A stretch of 64,000 nucleotides of DNA from assembly GCF_016132445.1 (NCBI RefSeq), contig NZ_CP046056.1, forward strand, positions 1,302,001 through 1,366,000, read 5' to 3'. Below are positions 36,356-44,713 of this stretch, piece after piece. The position numbers and the translations under genes were made by a program. Below the pieces are notes generated by a model. The model was not told the origin of the DNA and did no database searches. It worked only from the letters and a program-made list of their open reading frames with translations. Source of the DNA: Venatoribacter cucullus (GTDB lineage Bacteria; Pseudomonadota; Gammaproteobacteria; Pseudomonadales; Oceanobacteraceae). Each line of letters starts with the position of its first letter. The stretch's first letter is position 1.

Positions 36356-37285
36356 TTGAGTAACCCACCTGCTGATAAGCGTTATCTGGTTTACCTGGCC
36401 TCCAATGCCAGTGGTCTGGATGTTGAACGCTATGAAGTGCAGCGGCTGATGGCCCGGCATGGCATGGTCAATGTTGGCTTGGCCTGCCGCGAGGATGCCG
36501 GCCCCTATGACTGGAATCTGGTGCGCAGCCAGATCGAAAGCGCTGATTTATTTATTTTGCTGCTGGGTGATGACTACGGCCCGATGGCGCCGACTGGTAT
36601 CAGCTTTCTGCATCGTGAGTTTGTGCACGCCAAATCACTGAATAAGCCTACGCTGGCCTTTATCAAAAACAGTCTGCCTGAAAAAAATCATACCGAAGCG
36701 CAACGACGCCTGCTCGGGCTGCATCGTATTGTGGCGCAGCAATCCCCTTATAAACTCTGGCATCTGCGCGAAGAGCTGTTGTCACAGGTCCGGGCGGCAT
36801 TATCCAGCAATCTACTGACCATTGGTCCGGGCTGGATTCCGGCTCAGTGCAGTGTTGCGCCGCCACCGGCAGTGGCAGTTCCTGCAGCCACAGAAGAACC
36901 CATGACTCCACGTCAGCGTCAGTCCCGCAGTCGTCAGATGCTCAATCTGCAGGTGACGGCCAAGGTGTACCAGGGCGGTAATTTGTCGCTGGAAGAAGTG
37001 CTGCTGCCGGCGCGGCTGGATAAATTGTTGAATCCGTTGCAGGGCTTGTTGCAGAAAGGTGCCAGTGAAGATCGTTTGCGCAGTCAGCTGGAAGGGCTGA
37101 TTTCGCCCACGGTGCGTACGCAGCTGCTGGAGCGTAAGCCGAATGCTCATGCGGTGGATGATATCCGCATCAGTCGTACGCAGTTTCAGCAGATGTTACA
37201 AAACTGGAAAGTGCTGGGGTTAATCCGCAGCAATGGCGAAGCAGGCCGGGCAGTATGGCAGGCAACCGGTAACGTGATCGAATAA
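36356..37285 (+). CDS. DUF4062 protein with TIR/SIR2-like N-terminal fold
   Basis: This 309-residue protein begins with a DUF4062-type domain (about 8-145): R-Y-L-V-Y-L-A-S-N at the start, I-E-S-A-D-L-F-I-L-L-L-G-D-D-Y-G in the middle, then H-R-E-F-V-H-A-K-S-L-N-K-P. Such domains resemble TIR folds and often occur in signalling or defence proteins. A Pro/Ala linker (about 165-180) leads to a second, helical domain (185-309) I do not recognise, with a winged-helix-like end. Translation begins at TTG with AAGGA 9 nt upstream; no better ATG is available. It follows the fimL pair by 43 bp. Catalytic residues cannot be assigned. Confidence 0.65.
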   Translation: MSNPPADKRYLVYLASNASGLDVERYEVQRLMARHGMVNVGLACREDAGPYDWNLVRSQIESADLFILLLGDDYGPMAPTGISFLHREFVHAKSLNKPTLAFIKNSLPEKNHTEAQRRLLGLHRIVAQQSPYKLWHLREELLSQVRAALSSNLLTIGPGWIPAQCSVAPPPAVAVPAATEEPMTPRQRQSRSRQMLNLQVTAKVYQGGNLSLEEVLLPARLDKLLNPLQGLLQKGASEDRLRSQLEGLISPTVRTQLLERKPNAHAVDDIRISRTQFQQMLQNWKVLGLIRSNGEAGRAVWQATGNVIE

Positions 37286-37314
37286 CCGCATTCACAAAAG
37301 AAGTGGCAACCGGC

Positions 37315-37656
37315 TCAGACCGGCGTGCCAAAGCGCTCCAGCAAATGATGGCGCTGCTGCCATTCGTCCTTCATGCTGTCGCAGACGGTGTTGCAAACAT
37401 CAAAAATAAACGTGGCACCGATGCTGAAATAAGCCATGTTGCCATCCTGACGCCGCTTCACCAGACCATGTGAACGCAGGGTAGACAGGTGTTTGGAGAC
37501 ATTGGGCTGAGAGGCGCCAGTCGCTGTTACCAGTTCGGTAACCGATTTCTCGCCATCCTGCAGCTGATGCAGAATTTTCAACCGCATAGGGTCCGACAAC
37601 AGCCGGAAACGCTGGGCAATCAATTCAAGCATTTCTTCAGACATATTTTCCCGCAT
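37315..37656 (-). CDS. ArsR/SmtB-family transcriptional regulator
   Basis: A 113-residue winged-helix repressor. Helix-turn-helix residues lie in the region S-V-T-E-L-V-T-A-T-G-A-S-Q-P-N-V-S-K-H-L, followed by the wing R-R-Q-D-G-N-M-A-Y-F. The usual alpha-3 metal motif (C-V-C) is absent; two Cys lie near the C-terminal helix (V-C-N-T-V-C), so the signal could be a metal, a thiol oxidant or sulfide. GGAGGT lies 6 nt before the ATG at 37656. It is divergent from apbE-nqrM across a spacer with two palindromes, and is probably autoregulated. Confidence 0.9.
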   Translation of the reverse strand: MRENMSEEMLELIAQRFRLLSDPMRLKILHQLQDGEKSVTELVTATGASQPNVSKHLSTLRSHGLVKRRQDGNMAYFSIGATFIFDVCNTVCDSMKDEWQQRHHLLERFGTPV

Positions 37657-37718
37657 CGCTTACCTCCGCAAACTGGGTATTTTAAATCAAGCGGGCGCGC
37701 CGGAATATAACTATGTGC

Positions 37719-37766
37719 TTATTCAGATGAATAATTCGCTATATGCTTATAACTAAAAATAAGCAT
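37719..37766. promoter_or_regulatory. Paired palindromes, probable ArsR-type operator
   Basis: Two perfect inverted repeats lie in the AT-rich divergent spacer: TTATTC-4-GAATAA (37719-37734) and ATGCTTAT-8-ATAAGCAT (37743-37766). They share a CTTAT-type half site. Spacing and position between the regulator and apbE suit dimer binding by the ArsR-type protein. Confidence 0.6.
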
Positions 37767-37859
37767 AAAGTCGTAGAGGCTGCTACTGACTCCGGGGCAG
37801 GGTTCATGCAATGGCGGCTGACAAAGAGTATACTCAGGCGGTTTTTAACCGGAGGTATC

Positions 37860-38900
37860 ATGCGTCTGCCGCTTCTGTTGGGACTGATTCTGTCGTTACT
37901 GGCCTGTACACCGGCGCCGCAACCTGTGGTGCGTATCAGTGGCCCGACCATGGGCACCAGTTACCATATTGCCTGGGCTGGCAGTGAGCATGACCGCGAG
38001 ACACTGCAGCAGCAGGTCGATGCCCGCCTGGTCGCCATCAACCGCAGTATGTCGACCTATGATCCGGAGTCCGAATTATCCCGCCTGAATCGTGGTCTGT
38101 TACCCACCGGAGCCGATGGCTGGGTCCGTCTTTCGGCCGATCTGACGGAGGTTCTGGCGCTGGCGCTGCAGGTGTGGCGTGACAGTGGCGGTGCTTTCGA
38201 TGTCACCATCGGTCCGCTGGTCAATGCCTGGGGTTTTGGTCCGCAAGCCCGTCCAGAGCATATCCCGGATGCCGGTTTTATCCGCACAACCCTGGCGGCC
38301 ATCGGCAGTGACGCCATTCGCCTGGATGCCAGGCAACAACGTCTGCAGCTGCAAAAACCCCTGTATATCGATTTGTCGGCCATTGCCAAAGGCTGGGCGG
38401 TCGATGAAATTGCGGCCATCCTGGAACAGCATGGCATCAGTGGTTATATGGTCGAAATTGGTGGTGAAATCCGTACGGCAGGCAGTAAGCCGGACGGACA
38501 GCCCTGGCGCATTGCCATTGAGCGTCCGCCGTTGCAGGACGACGGCCGGGAAGTTGCGTTGGTGATTACCCCTGCCAATACCGGTCTGGCAACCTCGGGT
38601 AATTACCGCAATTATTTTGAAGAAGAGGGTGTGCGTTACTCGCATACCATTGATCCGGCCAGCGGTTATCCGGTACAGCACAACCTGGCTTCGGTGTCGG
38701 TGCTGCATGAGTCAACGGCGCTGGCGGATGCCTGGGCCACGGCTTTCAGTGTGCTGGGGGCCGAGCGTTCCCTGCAGCTGGCTGAGCAGCACCGTCTGGC
38801 TGTCTTTCTGTTAACCAAAGAACCGGCAGGCTTTGTGCAGCGCACATCCAGCCGGTTTAACGCACTCTTTCCGCCCGTTGCGGAAGTACAGGAGAACTGA
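37860..38900 (+). CDS. apbE: FAD:protein FMN transferase ApbE
   Basis: Attaches FMN covalently to threonine in target flavoproteins such as NqrB, NqrC and RnfG. It is periplasmic, anchored as a lipoprotein. I start at the ATG at 37860 with GGAGG upstream, not at the in-frame ATG in the operator. The protein is 346 residues, lipobox L-L-A-C with Cys16. Visible motifs are G-P-T-M-G-T-S, G-G-A-F-D-V-T-I-G-P-L, L-S-A-I-A-K-G-W-A-V-D and H-T-I-D-P-A-S-G-Y-P, which binds the Mg and FAD phosphates. It overlaps nqrM by 1 bp. Confidence 0.95.
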   Translation: MRLPLLLGLILSLLACTPAPQPVVRISGPTMGTSYHIAWAGSEHDRETLQQQVDARLVAINRSMSTYDPESELSRLNRGLLPTGADGWVRLSADLTEVLALALQVWRDSGGAFDVTIGPLVNAWGFGPQARPEHIPDAGFIRTTLAAIGSDAIRLDARQQRLQLQKPLYIDLSAIAKGWAVDEIAAILEQHGISGYMVEIGGEIRTAGSKPDGQPWRIAIERPPLQDDGREVALVITPANTGLATSGNYRNYFEEEGVRYSHTIDPASGYPVQHNLASVSVLHESTALADAWATAFSVLGAERSLQLAEQHRLAVFLLTKEPAGFVQRTSSRFNALFPPVAEVQEN

Positions 38901-39133
38901 TGAATACTCTGATTATCGTATTTGTGTTTATGTTGCTGGTGGTGGCTGCCATGGGCATCGGTATTCTGATGGGCCGTAAGCCGATCAGTGGTTCCTGCGG
39001 CGGCATGAGCGCTATTGGCATGGATGGCGCCTGTGATGTCTGCGGCGGCGACCGTAATAAATGCAAAGAAGAAAATGAAAAAGCGGCGGCAGGTTCTGCC
39101 GGTGCCGATTTTTATGATGCTACTAAGCGCTAA
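38900..39133 (+). CDS. nqrM: Na+-translocating NADH:quinone reductase maturation factor NqrM
   Basis: A 77-residue membrane protein (formerly DUF539) needed to assemble the Na+-NQR complex, probably by delivering its iron centre. One N-terminal helix (about 4-24) is followed by the four conserved cysteines Cys33, Cys45, Cys48 and Cys55 in G-S-C-G-G and C-D-V-C-G-G-D. The family order nqrABCDEF-apbE-nqrM is normal, but no nqr structural genes are in the window. The start overlaps the apbE stop (ATGA). Confidence 0.94.
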   Translation: MNTLIIVFVFMLLVVAAMGIGILMGRKPISGSCGGMSAIGMDGACDVCGGDRNKCKEENEKAAAGSAGADFYDATKR

Positions 39134-39218
39134 TCGGCACTCTGATTTAACGGCCTACAATACAGTTGTCTGTTTTTATATACACGAATAATACCGATGG
39201 AATGATGGAGTAACACGC

Positions 39219-40610
39219 ATGGCTGACTATCACTACGATGTCGTTGTAATTGGCGCCGGCCCGGCCGGTGAAGGGGCTGCGATGAACGCAGCCAAAAAAG
39301 GCAAGAAAGTAGCGGTAGTGGAAGACAAACCACTGCTGGGTGGCAACTGCACCCACTGGGGTACCATTCCGTCCAAGGCGTTGCGCCATGCGGTTAAGCA
39401 GATTATTCAGTTCAATACCAACCCGATGTTCCGGGATATCGGGGAGCCGCGCTGGTTTTCATTTCCCCGTGTGCTGCAGAACGCCGAGCGTGTCATTGCC
39501 AAGCAGGTAAAACTGCGCACTGAGTTTTACGGCCGTAACCGTATTAACGTGTACCAGGGTACGGCGAAGTTTGCTGATAACCACACCATCGATATTTTCA
39601 ACGGTAATTCCAGCAATATCCGTCTGCACGCCCGGGAAATTGTGGTAGCGACCGGCTCCAGCCCGTGGCGTCCGGACAACATCGACTTTACTCATCCGCG
39701 TATTTACGACTCGGATACCATTCTGAAACTCAGCCACACGCCACGTACCATTATTATTTATGGTGCCGGTGTTATTGGTTGTGAGTACGCCTCTATTTTT
39801 TCCGGTCTGGGCGTTAAAGTTGACCTGATTCACCCCGGTGACCGTTTGCTGAATTTCCTCGATGACGAAATTTCAGATGCCCTCAGTTATCACCTGCGTG
39901 ATAAAGGCGCATTAATCCGCCATAACGAGCAGTTTGATTCCGTGGAAGGTAACGACCGCTACGTCACCATGGTGATGGCATCGGGCAAAAAAGTGAAAGC
40001 GGATGCCTTTTTATGGGCGGCAGGACGCAGCGGCAATACCGCGCATCTGGCGCTGGAAAATATTGGCCTGAAACCGAACAGCCGTGGTCAGATTGAAGTG
40101 GATCACGAGTACCGTACCGCGGTAGAAAATGTGTATGCGGTTGGTGATGTTATCGGCTGGCCGTCGCTGGCGTCCGCTGCTTATGATCAGGGCCGGGCGG
40201 CCGCCGCCATTATTGCGGCACCGGAAGATTTCCGTCATGTGGATTCTGTGCCGACCGGTATTTATACCATTCCGGAAATTTCGTCCGTGGGTAAAACCGA
40301 ACGTCAGTTAACGGAAGAAAAAATACCCTATGAAGTGGGGCAGGCATTTTTCAAAAATATTGCCCGCGCACAGATTACCGCTGAAGGGGTGGGCATGCTG
40401 AAAATCCTGTTCCACCGTCAGACGCTGGAGATTCTGGGTATTCACTGTTTTGGTGACCAGGCTGCCGAAATTGTGCACATTGGTCAGGCGATTATGGAGC
40501 AGAAAGGCGAAGGTAATTCACTGCGTTATTTTGTGAATACCACCTTTAACTACCCGACCATGGCCGAAGCCTACCGGGTGGCGGCACTGAATGGTCTGAA
40601 CCGCTTGTAA
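39219..40610 (+). CDS. sthA: Soluble pyridine nucleotide transhydrogenase
   Basis: FAD flavoprotein that moves hydride between NADPH and NAD+, mainly burning off excess NADPH. The 463 residues resemble lipoamide dehydrogenases: FAD motif G-A-G-P-A-G-E-G-A (12-20) and a second nucleotide motif G-A-G-V-I-G-C-E-Y. The redox disulfide is lost: in [11 protein letters not shown] the first position is Cys44 but the second is Thr49, the SthA signature. The next gene in Pseudomonas after apbE-nqrM is also sth. Terminated by a strong hairpin. Confidence 0.95.
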   Translation: MADYHYDVVVIGAGPAGEGAAMNAAKKGKKVAVVEDKPLLGGNCTHWGTIPSKALRHAVKQIIQFNTNPMFRDIGEPRWFSFPRVLQNAERVIAKQVKLRTEFYGRNRINVYQGTAKFADNHTIDIFNGNSSNIRLHAREIVVATGSSPWRPDNIDFTHPRIYDSDTILKLSHTPRTIIIYGAGVIGCEYASIFSGLGVKVDLIHPGDRLLNFLDDEISDALSYHLRDKGALIRHNEQFDSVEGNDRYVTMVMASGKKVKADAFLWAAGRSGNTAHLALENIGLKPNSRGQIEVDHEYRTAVENVYAVGDVIGWPSLASAAYDQGRAAAAIIAAPEDFRHVDSVPTGIYTIPEISSVGKTERQLTEEKIPYEVGQAFFKNIARAQITAEGVGMLKILFHRQTLEILGIHCFGDQAAEIVHIGQAIMEQKGEGNSLRYFVNTTFNYPTMAEAYRVAALNGLNRL

Positions 40611-40631
40611 TTACGGCCTGTTGCAGTGCAT

Positions 40632-40657
40632 AAAAAACCCGGCTTGCCGGGTTTTTT
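40632..40657. terminator. Bidirectional terminator between sthA and the Tus-like gene
   Basis: An AAAAAACCCGGC/GCCGGGTTTTTT stem of 12 bp with a 2-nt spacer loop, with A and T tracts on both sides, lies between convergent genes. Confidence 0.93.
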
Positions 40658-40691
40658 ATTGTCTTTGCGCGCATTATTTTACGGTAATGAT

Positions 40692-41543
40692 TTACCGGTA
40701 CAGATGAATACGCAGACTGGGCAGAAACACCTCGCTGGCGATTTTCTGGTCGCTGCGCTCACGGCGGGTACGGCCCGGTGGCGGCAGTAAATCAATTTCA
40801 TTAAAGGCTGGCAGACCGGCGCCGGTGTCGACAATAAACAGTGGCAGTGGCACGTTCATGGCTTTGCGTGGTTGCGGTGCGTCGTCAGCAAATACCATAT
40901 TGGCGCGCACCACCGGTGCCAGCGTCTGAATCTGTGCCAGAGGGGTATGAGCCGCCAACTGGTGCAGTTTCTGTAATTGCACCTGAATATGGGGTTTGTC
41001 TTCGCCCAGCGCCAGCAGCGCCTGTTCGGCCTGCGCCACACTGAGCTTGCGGATGCTGCGGCCGTTCACATACCAACTGAAGCCGACTTTTACCGGCCGG
41101 TGTTCCAGTAGCGGCAAATGACGGTAGCACTGGCGCAGATGCACCCGGCTTAAACCGGCAAAATGCAGTGATTCGCGCAGGCCATCGGGCTGACCGAGGC
41201 GGCCGTATTCTTCCCGCCATTCCACCTCGCTGAGTTCCGCACGGGCTTTCAGTACCGCCTGTTTAAAGGCATCTTTGCACTGGTTGATGCGCCGGACATG
41301 TTCGGCAATGTCGGCAGTAATCATCACCAGTCCATGACGGCTGCGGGTTTCGCGGCCGTCCTGGCCATCTTCATACCAGAGGTCGGTAATTAACCCGGTA
41401 AGCACGGTCAGGCTGTCGCTGATCAGCTGTTCCTGCGCACTCAGCGGCAGCCAATGCGCTGGCCGCTGACGCAGCAGCTCCAGTTGCAGCTGCGAAAGTT
41501 CATCGGCAAGGCGGGCAAACGCCTCGTGCAGTTCGCGGATCAT
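40692..41543 (-). CDS. Tus-like replication terminus site-binding protein
   Basis: This 283-residue protein resembles E. coli Tus (309 residues), the protein that binds Ter sites and blocks forks from one direction. Matches by eye run along the length: A-E-H-V-R-R-I-N-Q-C-K-D-A-F (Tus has H-I-Q-H-I-N-K-L-K-T-T-F), F-S-W-Y-V-N-G-R-S-I-R-K-L (F-G-W-A-N-K-H-I-I-K-N-L), the P-L-P-L-F-I-V-D-T-G-A-G-L-P block (P-T-P-L-I-A-L-I-N-R-D-N-G-A-G-V-P), and the final L-R-I-H-L-Y. The start overlaps a TerB-domain gene by 4 bp, in an operon led by transaldolase. Whether fork-blocking residues are kept needs alignment. I saw no convincing Ter site nearby. Confidence 0.72.
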   Translation of the reverse strand: MIRELHEAFARLADELSQLQLELLRQRPAHWLPLSAQEQLISDSLTVLTGLITDLWYEDGQDGRETRSRHGLVMITADIAEHVRRINQCKDAFKQAVLKARAELSEVEWREEYGRLGQPDGLRESLHFAGLSRVHLRQCYRHLPLLEHRPVKVGFSWYVNGRSIRKLSVAQAEQALLALGEDKPHIQVQLQKLHQLAAHTPLAQIQTLAPVVRANMVFADDAPQPRKAMNVPLPLFIVDTGAGLPAFNEIDLLPPPGRTRRERSDQKIASEVFLPSLRIHLYR

Positions 41544-41986
41544 GGCTGCTGGTCCGGATTTTTTACACTTAATTTGGCGCGGATAAATTCGCTGTGCGGA
41601 ATATGCAGCAGGTCACTGATACGGCGGATCATGTGTTCTTCGTAATGGTCCAGATGGGCATCACTGTATGCCACCTGCCATAAGCCCTGTAGCAGGCGGA
41701 ATTTCTCCTCAGCCTGCCAGTGGCGGTTGATGACGTCGGTAAACTGGAATAAATCACTGGCGCCATGACTGTGCTGCAGGGCTTCCTGCATCAGCTCGGC
41801 GGTTTCCTGTTCGTTCAGATGAAACAGGCTGCGTAATGTCTGCTGGAGGCTGGCTTGCTCCTGCGCGTTCAGCTGGTGGTCGGCACGCATAATTTCCGTC
41901 AGCAGGGCGGCGCAGGCGAGGTCCAGTGTATGGCGGTCCGGCCGGGCCGCCGGTTGCGCAAAGAGCTGCAGCAGACGGGCGATCAC
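41540..41986 (-). CDS. TerB-domain (tellurite resistance TerB-like) protein
   Basis: A 148-residue helical protein of the TerB-like family. The pattern [21 protein letters not shown] and [18 protein letters not shown] is typical, two acidic helical hairpins each carrying a D-x-x-L-x-x-x-E motif that may bind metal. No other tellurite-resistance genes are present. It has 4-bp overlaps with transaldolase before it and the Tus-like gene after it. Function unknown; the TerB name is unrelated to the replication TerB site. Confidence 0.85.
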   Translation of the reverse strand: MIARLLQLFAQPAARPDRHTLDLACAALLTEIMRADHQLNAQEQASLQQTLRSLFHLNEQETAELMQEALQHSHGASDLFQFTDVINRHWQAEEKFRLLQGLWQVAYSDAHLDHYEEHMIRRISDLLHIPHSEFIRAKLSVKNPDQQP

Positions 41987-42930
41987 AGCAAGGCCTGCAG
42001 GCGCTGTTCCAGCAGGCGCTGGTCGGCGGCAAAGCGGCGGATGCCATCGGCCAGTTTTTCGGTGGCCATGGCATCTTCATTCATATCCCAGCGGAAGCGT
42101 TGTTCGTTCACACTGAAGCGCTCAATGGCGCTGCTGCTGTGTGGCTGCAGTCGGCGCGGCAGTTCACCGGCGGTGCTTTCCAGCTCAGCCAGTAATTCCG
42201 GGCTGATGGTCAGCTTATCGCAGCCGGCCAGTGCTTCAATTTCACCACGGTTACGGAAGCTGGCGCCCATCACCACGGTCTGATAATCATGGGTTTTGTA
42301 GTGCTGGTAAATCTGGCTGACCGACTGTACACCCGGATCATTGTCGCCGCTGAAGTCTGCTGAGGGTTGCTGGGCTTTATGCCAGTCAAGAATACGGCCA
42401 ACAAAGGGCGAAATCAGGGTGGCACCGGCTTCGGCGCAGGCCACTGCCTGGGTGAAGTTGAACAGCAGGGTCAGGTTGCAATGAATGCCTTCCTGCTCCA
42501 GCTGACGGGCAGCCTGAATGCCTTCCCAGGTGGAGGCGATTTTAATCAGAATGCGGTCACGCTGGATGCCTTCGGCCTCGTACAGGGCGATCAGTTTGCG
42601 CGCTTTGGCCAGGGTTGCTTCGGTGTTGTAAGACAGGCGGGCATCCACTTCGGTGGAAATCAGGCCTGGAATCACCTGCAGAATTTCGCAGCCGATGCTT
42701 ACCGCCAGTTTATCGGCCGCGTTATCCACCAGGCTGTCGCTGTTACCGGCCTGTTGCGCCCAGTGCACGGCCTGCTGCAACAGCGGCTGATAAGCGGGCA
42801 GCTGAGCGGCTTTCAGAATTAATGAGGGGTTGGTGGTGGCATCCTGCGGGCGCAGGCGGCGGATGGCTTCCAGGTCGCCGGTATCGGCAACCACCACCGT
42901 CATGGAGCGTAAGGCATCCAGTTTGTTCAT
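41983..42930 (-). CDS. tal: Transaldolase
   Basis: Pentose-phosphate enzyme moving a dihydroxyacetone unit between sugar phosphates through a Schiff base. I used the ATG encoding M-N-K-L-D-A-L-R at 42930 (43 codons inside the longest frame), giving 315 residues, the TalB size. Asp17, the T-N-P-S-L-I-L-K motif near 33-40 and catalytic Lys130 in [11 protein letters not shown] are present. It is first of the three-gene set tal, TerB-domain, Tus-like. Confidence 0.96.
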   Translation of the reverse strand: MNKLDALRSMTVVVADTGDLEAIRRLRPQDATTNPSLILKAAQLPAYQPLLQQAVHWAQQAGNSDSLVDNAADKLAVSIGCEILQVIPGLISTEVDARLSYNTEATLAKARKLIALYEAEGIQRDRILIKIASTWEGIQAARQLEQEGIHCNLTLLFNFTQAVACAEAGATLISPFVGRILDWHKAQQPSADFSGDNDPGVQSVSQIYQHYKTHDYQTVVMGASFRNRGEIEALAGCDKLTISPELLAELESTAGELPRRLQPHSSSAIERFSVNEQRFRWDMNEDAMATEKLADGIRRFAADQRLLEQRLQALL

Positions 42931-43101
42931 ATCAGATCCGTTTGTATAAACCGCAGGGGCGGAGAGATTGTAATTGGCCACCTTGGCGGCCGGATGCTGC
43001 CTAGAGTGTCGCAAGCGGTGGCTCAGGTCAATCCGCGCAAAGGTTGAAAACTGAGGCAAGACAACGGCTTAAGCGCACAAGATAAGACGCGGCCTGAACG
43101 G

Positions 43102-44079
43102 TCAGGCCGGTACAGTAAGGCGGCTCAGTGCTTGTTCCAGCACGTCAGTACAGGCACCCTTGCGGGTGGCATGTTCGCTCAGATGGCGGCGGAACTGGCG
43201 GGCACCGGGCAGGCCGTTGAATAAGCCCAGGGTGTGGCGGGTAATATGGTGCAGGGTCGCGCCCTGGCTGAGCTGTTGCTCAATGTAGGGAAGCAGCGCG
43301 CGGAGGGCGTCTATCCGGTCGGTTACCGGGTTGGCCGCGGCGTTGAAGTAGCGCTGGTCGGCCTCGGCCAGAATCCAGGGGTTGTGGTAAGTCTCACGGC
43401 CCAGCATCACACCATCGAGATGCTGCAGATGTTCTGCGCATTGCTCATGGGTGGTGATGCCGCCGTTCAGGATGATTTCCAGCTGCGGAAAATCCCGTTT
43501 CAGCTGATACACCAGCTCGTATTTCAGTGGCGGAATCTCACGATTTTCCTTCGGCGATAAGCCCTGCAGAATGGCTTTGCGGGCATGCACAATAAAGGTG
43601 GTGCAGCCGCTTTGGGCCACGGTGCCGACAAAATCACACAGCTGGGCGTAGCTGTCCTGATCATCAATACCAATACGATGCTTCACCGTCACATCAATGC
43701 TGCAGGCATCGCGCATGGCTTTCAGACAGTCGGCCACCAGCTGCGGATGGGCCATTAAACAGGCGCCAATCATGTTGTTCTGCACCCGGTCGCTGGGGCA
43801 GCCGACGTTCAGATTCACTTCGTCGTAGTGCCATTGCTCAGCAAAGCGCGCGCACTCCGCCAGGGCTTTGGGATCGCTGCCGCCCAGTTGCAGGGCGATG
43901 GGGTGTTCTTCGTTGCTGTACTGCAGAAAACGCTCGCGCTGACCATGCAGCAGCGCGCCGGTGGTAACCATTTCACTGTACAGCAGCGTGTTCCTGGTTA
44001 ACTGGCGCCAGAACATCCGGCAGTGGCGGTCAGACCAATCCATCATCGGCGCGGTCGAGAACGTACGGTTAACCGGCAT
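43102..44079 (-). CDS. dusA: tRNA-dihydrouridine synthase A
   Basis: FMN enzyme that reduces uridine 20/20a in the tRNA D-loop. I chose the ATG at 44079 (M-P-V-N-R-T-F), giving 325 residues; a longer frame starts inside hflD. The S-T-A-P-M-M-D-W-S-D-R-H-C start, the catalytic Cys94 in N-V-G-C-P-S-D-R-V-Q, and R-K-A-I-L-Q-G-L-S-P-K-E-N-R mark it as DusA, not DusB/C. It starts 2 bp after the hflD stop. A hairpin (GGCCTGA/TCAGGCC) overlaps its stop codon but lacks a T-run. Confidence 0.95.
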   Translation of the reverse strand: MPVNRTFSTAPMMDWSDRHCRMFWRQLTRNTLLYSEMVTTGALLHGQRERFLQYSNEEHPIALQLGGSDPKALAECARFAEQWHYDEVNLNVGCPSDRVQNNMIGACLMAHPQLVADCLKAMRDACSIDVTVKHRIGIDDQDSYAQLCDFVGTVAQSGCTTFIVHARKAILQGLSPKENREIPPLKYELVYQLKRDFPQLEIILNGGITTHEQCAEHLQHLDGVMLGRETYHNPWILAEADQRYFNAAANPVTDRIDALRALLPYIEQQLSQGATLHHITRHTLGLFNGLPGARQFRRHLSEHATRKGACTDVLEQALSRLTVPA

Positions 44080-44080
44080 C

Positions 44081-44713
44081 TCAGGCTTCCCGCTGCTGTT
44101 GCAGTAATTCACTGGCTTTCAGGCAGCTGCTGCGTTTGAACAGCAGATGCCAGCGCCGGCCACCGGCCTGACGCCATAAAATAGCGGCGCGGATCCCGGC
44201 CAGCAGCAGGGCACGGACACGATTAGCGGTATGGGGATTTTGCAGAAAAGACGGATTGCCGGTGACGTGAATACGGAAACTCAGGTTACTGAGAGTCTGT
44301 TTGTACAGATCCGCCAGTGCGGCGATGGTGTTTTCGTGGCTGACACCAAAGTGTTCAGACTGGCGGGCGGCGGTCTGAATGCCGCGTCCCAGCTCGGCCA
44401 GCATATCCGGGTTCTGGCGCAGTTTGCGTTCCAGATGCAGCAGGCTTAAGGCGTAGCGGGTAACGTCCGGGCTGATGCCGCGCCCCGGTTGCCCGAAAAT
44501 GGTCTGCAGGTTGTTTAATCCACCGGCCAGCCGGGTGGATGCATCGCCATAAACATCTTCAAAACGATCGGGCGACTGTATAAACAACGCCTGCAGCAAC
44601 GGTTCTGCTTCCGCCGCCGGAATATCACCGCTGCGGGCCAGCTGCTCAACCAGGGTGGCCGCCTGAATAACCGCCGCCAGTGCGGTTACCTGTTGCAGGG
44701 TTGCGGTATTCAC
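44081..44713 (-). CDS. hflD: HflD, lysogenisation regulator homologue
   Basis: A 210-residue helical peripheral membrane protein of the HflD family. In E. coli it antagonises phage lambda CII, and the gene is always next to mnmA. The family pattern [12 protein letters not shown] at the start, and [12 protein letters not shown] in the middle, is clear. It overlaps mnmA by 4 bp. Its normal cellular role, apart from phage, is not established. Confidence is high from sequence plus context. Confidence 0.93.
   Translation of the reverse strand: MNTATLQQVTALAAVIQAATLVEQLARSGDIPAAEAEPLLQALFIQSPDRFEDVYGDASTRLAGGLNNLQTIFGQPGRGISPDVTRYALSLLHLERKLRQNPDMLAELGRGIQTAARQSEHFGVSHENTIAALADLYKQTLSNLSFRIHVTGNPSFLQNPHTANRVRALLLAGIRAAILWRQAGGRRWHLLFKRSSCLKASELLQQQREA

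Noticed and set aside
37743-37859. Upstream extension of apbE by 39 codons
   Set aside because: The in-frame ATG lies inside the palindromic operator, and the extension would bury the lipoprotein signal; the ATG at 37860 has GGAGG and an ideal lipobox distance.
43091-43108. Hairpin GGCCTGA/TCAGGCC at the end of dusA as terminator
   Set aside because: It overlaps the stop codon and is followed by GCGTCTTATC without a T-run, so the evidence for an intrinsic terminator is too thin.
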